Shown piece by piece: positions 12,870 to 13,465 of a DNA stretch of 13,465 bases (positions within the stretch are counted from its first letter, which is position 1; the number at the start of each line of letters is the position of its first letter). The translations under genes were made by a program, and so were the position numbers. The notes beneath the pieces were generated by a model, which was not told the DNA's origin, searched no databases, and saw only the letters and a program-made list of their open reading frames with translations. The stretch is from CAYUFF01 sp964444075 (GTDB taxonomy: Archaea > Aenigmatarchaeota > Aenigmatarchaeia > CG10238-14 > SCSR01): contig CAYUFF010000022.1 in the NCBI GenBank assembly GCA_964444075.1, forward strand, positions 1-13,465. Reading direction: 5' to 3'.

Positions 12870-13465
12870 ATGGAAATCGAAGACTTACTATCCTTCGTCA
12901 TCCTCGCGGCGCTAACGTTGGGGATCGTCTATCTCCTTACAGCCAAGTTCCTGGAAGTGAAGGTAACGAAGAAAGACTTAGGGATTTCCAGGGATAACGT
13001 AAACATGCTCCAAGCGTTGCTCACTTCCTCGGAGATACTGATGAAGGGTAACGATGGTTTTCCTGAAAGGATGATGATAAACTCTTCTAAGCTTCGGGAA
13101 GATGTGGTAAAGCGGTTGCTCGAAAGTTCCAACCTAACCTATCCGGAATACGAGTACAAGCTTGAAATTTTTGCTGACGGTAACTTTCAGACAAGGTTGA
13201 AGAAATTCGATTTCGTTAGCGTCGACGTTAGGAAAGGTTGCTACTGGTCTTCTGGAGTTTACTCGACAAGCTCCAAGGATTCACCCGCCTTGCTTTGCGA
13301 GAAGGTTGAAGAAGAGGATGCTTTCTGCAGACCCGTGATAGTGAGGCTATCACTCTACGAAACCCCGCTCTCCCAGCTTTCTTACTGGATAACCAAGCTT
13401 TGCAAGGGTTACGAGAACGTGAACTTCGAGAAGTTCATCCTTCTCAACCTAACTCAACTCAGGCC
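12870..13465 (+). CDS. membrane-anchored protein, 3' end outside the window
   Basis: This reading frame is open from ATG 12870 to the window end (198 codons plus two bases), so the protein is incomplete. The visible part has an N-terminal anchor (about 7-25), then TKKDLG, a helical stretch with many Met and Leu, and a mixed region with four cysteines and the sequons NSS and NLT (twice). I do not recognise the family. The strong GAGGTGGAG six to eight bases before the ATG and the one-base gap to the previous stop show that the array continues past the window. Confidence 0.75.
   Translation, partial: MEIEDLLSFVILAALTLGIVYLLTAKFLEVKVTKKDLGISRDNVNMLQALLTSSEILMKGNDGFPERMMINSSKLREDVVKRLLESSNLTYPEYEYKLEIFADGNFQTRLKKFDFVSVDVRKGCYWSSGVYSTSSKDSPALLCEKVEEEDAFCRPVIVRLSLYETPLSQLSYWITKLCKGYENVNFEKFILLNLTQLR

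Noticed and set aside
6310..13465. Reading the array as an integrated mobile element or conjugation locus.
   Set aside because: No integrase, relaxase, VirB4-type ATPase, attachment repeats or tRNA edge is visible, and composition does not change noticeably from the repair operon.

Overview
This window looks like chromosomal DNA from a heat-loving archaeon. The evidence is a Hef-type helicase and an XPF-family nuclease, a RAD55/KaiC-type single-domain ATPase, Lys/Glu/Arg-rich proteins with mostly AGG/AGA arginine codons, TATA-like boxes about 25-33 nt before several starts that lack a Shine-Dalgarno (SD) site, and SD sites of the GGTG/GAGG type inside operons. The lineage cannot be fixed from sequence alone; a DPANN-like or deep euryarchaeal source is my guess. 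I see no tRNA, rRNA, CRISPR array, insertion sequence or integrase.

Left part (78-1228, minus strand): a two-gene operon joined by an ATGA overlap, encoding a membrane protein with a charged helical tail and a RecA/KaiC-fold ATPase. A short divergent promoter region (1229-1316) separates it from a plus-strand DNA-repair operon (1317-4784): Hef-type helicase, a saccharopine-dehydrogenase-like oxidoreductase, and an XPF/ERCC4 nuclease with a helix-hairpin-helix tail. The helicase and nuclease are the two halves of what is one fused Hef protein in many Euryarchaeota; here they are separate genes with an apparently unrelated enzyme between them.

Middle (4808-6254): two small minus-strand genes (a two-helix membrane protein and a small soluble protein with an unclear, possibly AUU, start). 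Divergent from them is a thioredoxin-reductase-like flavoprotein that keeps its FAD sites and redox CxxC but has lost the usual NADPH-binding signatures.

Right part (6310 to the window edge): a compact plus-strand array of at least eleven genes. Every one begins with, or within a few residues of, a hydrophobic segment, and most carry many cysteines in the part expected outside the membrane. They are two tiny single-helix proteins that resemble each other, a 919-residue multi-pass protein, a 394-residue protein with 26 cysteines, three consecutive small proteins sharing F-x2-C-x7-C-x2-C, a pair of similar beta-type proteins, a cysteine-poor anchored protein, and a larger anchored protein cut by the window end. 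Two of these groups look like local duplications. I recognise none of these families. The order, tight spacing and shared design suggest one membrane-anchored, disulfide-stabilised surface apparatus, and this is the best candidate for an undescribed system here. The flavoprotein disulfide reductase just upstream may or may not belong to it.
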